Positions 62,858 through 64,000 of a DNA stretch of 64,000 nt are shown here, in pieces. The notes under the pieces were generated by a model. It saw only the letters and a list, made by a program, of their open reading frames with translations, was not told the DNA's origin and made no database searches. The stretch's first letter is position 1; every line of letters begins with the position of its first letter. The stretch is from Pseudonocardia sulfidoxydans NBRC 16205 (GTDB lineage: Bacteria; Actinomycetota; Actinomycetes; Mycobacteriales; Pseudonocardiaceae), in NCBI RefSeq assembly GCF_007989085.1, contig NZ_BJVJ01000020.1:20155-84154 (forward strand), read 5' to 3'. A program made the translations under genes and the position numbers.

Positions 62858-63382
62858 GTGACACCCGCTCCGGGGAACACTCCCGCGCCGACGATCTCCG
62901 ACGCCGATCGCGCCGCCGTCACCGCCCAGCTCGGGCGCGCGCCGCGTTCGGTACGGGAGGTCGCGCACCGCTGCGAGTGCGGGCTGCCGACCGTCGTCGC
63001 GACCTCGCCGCGCCTCGAGGACGGCACCCCGTTCCCGACGCTGTTCTACCTGACGTGCCCGCGGCTCGCGTCGCGGCTGGGCACGCTGGAGGCCGACGGC
63101 CGGATGCGGGAGATGACCGACCGGCTCGCCGACGACCCCGAGCTGGCCGCCGCCTACCTGCGCGCCCACGAGGCCTACCTGGCCGAGCGCGACGCGATCG
63201 AACCCCTCGGTACCGACGTCTCCGCCGGTGGGATGCCCACCCGGGTCAAGTGCCTGCACGTCCACGCCGGGCACGCGCTGGCCCGCGGGCGCGGGGTCAA
63301 CCCGTTCGGCGACGAGGCCCTCGACGAGGTCGGCGAGTGGTGGAAGGCCGGCCCCTGCGTCTGCGTCAACGACGAGGGCTGA
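62858..63382 (+). CDS. DUF501 domain protein
   Basis: The 174-residue protein belongs to the DUF501 family, found after the ftsB-like gene in actinobacteria. It has HRCECGLPTVVATSPRLEDG, FPTLFYLTCPRLASRLGTLEADG, VSAGGMPTRVKCLHVHAGHALA and the end motif GPCVCVNDEG. The conserved cysteines and histidines suggest a metal site. Function is unknown. The 21 bp before it carry a duplicated CCGCACAGTGAC, and the second copy supplies the GTG start. Its last 17 bp overlap the end of the convergent dehydrogenase gene. Confidence 0.93.
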   Translation: MTPAPGNTPAPTISDADRAAVTAQLGRAPRSVREVAHRCECGLPTVVATSPRLEDGTPFPTLFYLTCPRLASRLGTLEADGRMREMTDRLADDPELAAAYLRAHEAYLAERDAIEPLGTDVSAGGMPTRVKCLHVHAGHALARGRGVNPFGDEALDEVGEWWKAGPCVCVNDEG

Positions 63383-64000
63383 CCCGCCCCAGCAGCGCCT
63401 CGGTGTGCGCCGCCGCCGGCAGCGTCCCCGCGGTGCGCCACGGCCCGTCGGGCAGGAACCGCGAGGACACGAACGCCGTCGACACCTCCTCGGGGGCGTG
63501 GCGCAGCAGCAGCGACCCCTGCAGGCACAGCGCCAGCAGCTCGGCGAGCCTGCGCGCGGTGCGCTGCTCGCGTGAGCGCAGCTCCGTCCGCAGCTCGGTG
63601 CGGGCCCGGTCGAACCACGAGTCGACGCCCGCGGCCGCGTCGATCTCCTGCAGGACGGCCTCGACGGAGTCCGGTTCCTTCGTGACGGCGCGCAGCACGT
63701 CGAGGGCCGTGACGTTGCCCGAGCCCTCCCAGATCGAGTTCAGCGGCGCCTCGCGGTAGAGCCGCGGCAACCCTGACTCCTCGACGTACCCGTTGCCGCC
63801 CAAGCACTCCATGGCCTCGGCGACGACCGTCGGGGTGCGCTTGCACACCAGGTACTTCGACGCTGGCAGCGCCAGGCGCAGCAGCTCGGTCTCGCCCCGG
63901 TCGACCGCCCCGGCCAGCCGCAGCGCGAGCGCCGTCGCCGCCTCCGACTCCAGCGCCAGGTCGGCCACCACCGACTGCATCAGCGGCTGGTCGGCCAGCC
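63366..64000 (-). CDS. Acyl-CoA dehydrogenase, AidB-like (3' part only)
   Basis: About 210 C-terminal residues are visible; the start lies beyond the window. The frame continues through 64000, reading LADQPLMQSVVADLALES at its visible beginning. The C-terminal dehydrogenase domain shows LPASKYLVCKRTPTVVAEAMECLGGNGYVEE, and its motif SGLPRLYREAPLNSIWEGSGN includes the RLYREAPLNSIWEGSGN wording of the AidB/isovaleryl-type group. These FAD enzymes oxidise acyl-CoAs; AidB itself is linked to alkylation damage. The stop overlaps DUF501. Confidence 0.9.
   Translation of the reverse strand, partial: LADQPLMQSVVADLALESEAATALALRLAGAVDRGETELLRLALPASKYLVCKRTPTVVAEAMECLGGNGYVEESGLPRLYREAPLNSIWEGSGNVTALDVLRAVTKEPDSVEAVLQEIDAAAGVDSWFDRARTELRTELRSREQRTARRLAELLALCLQGSLLLRHAPEEVSTAFVSSRFLPDGPWRTAGTLPAAAHTEALLGRVSPRR

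Overview
The window is high-GC actinobacterial DNA with dense coding, many GTG starts and strong C/G at third codon positions. Several marker genes agree with this: an actinobacterial protein O-mannosyltransferase, a resuscitation-promoting factor of the RpfB type, an EfeUOB-type Tat-dependent peroxidase system, DUF501 and a DivIC/FtsB-like protein next to enolase. The order metG-tatD-rpfB-rsmA-ispE ... pks16-like ligase-pth-rplY-prs-glmU ... mfd-mazG-eno-ftsB-DUF501 is, from memory, that of Mycobacterium tuberculosis Rv1007c-Rv1025. The window is therefore a conserved core backbone into which lineage-specific blocks have been inserted. A Pseudonocardia-like member of the Pseudonocardiales is my best guess (inference).

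Layout. 1-6.2 kb: start of a leftward gene, aspS, a small membrane protein, a double AsnC-type regulator, and the divergent pair pmt / rsmI. 6.15-7.25 kb: a DUF559-type nuclease gene bracketed by two copies of a 64-bp palindrome. 7.3-11.2 kb: a KhtTU-like cation/proton antiporter with its regulatory subunit, and an amidohydrolase with a TetR regulator. 11.3-22.4 kb: metG, tatD, rpfB, rsmA, a padR-MFS exporter insertion, ispE and an ABC-F ATPase. 22.4-29 kb: a drug-type ABC exporter preceded by an 11-bp-periodic heptamer array, a SARP/AfsR-type regulator convergent with it, and an M20 peptidase. 29-36 kb: fatty acyl-AMP ligase, pth, rplY, a small membrane protein, prs, glmU and an L,D-transpeptidase. 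36.05-37.5 kb: a gene-free, repeat-filled stretch ending in tRNA-Gln(UUG). 37.8-47.5 kb: acyl-CoA desaturase, a divergent PIG-L protein, DUF2277, a tricorn-type protease, MarR plus ClC channel, and an ABC exporter pair. 47.7-53.3 kb: mfd, a SurA-like lipoprotein, mazG. 53.3-60.3 kb: two complete efeUOB iron-uptake operons arranged back to back. 60.4-64 kb: a TPR protein, eno, ftsB-like, DUF501 and the 3' end of an AidB-like acyl-CoA dehydrogenase.

Three structural themes run across the window. (1) Four families of dispersed palindromic repeats: family I, 40 bp, six copies; family II, about 50 bp, three copies; family III, 64 bp, two copies; family IV, 66 bp, four clustered copies. Families I-III sit almost exclusively at 3' ends of genes, and in three cases the stop codon lies inside the palindrome. 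(2) Many genes look leaderless: a TANNNT-like hexamer followed by 6-7 nt and then ATG/GTG. (3) Convergent genes often overlap at their 3' ends by 17-28 bp. The observations most worth following up are the palindrome-bracketed DUF559 gene, the 3'-end palindrome families, the SARP-like heptamer array with the SARP gene next door, and the mirrored efe operons with a compact palindromic control region between them.
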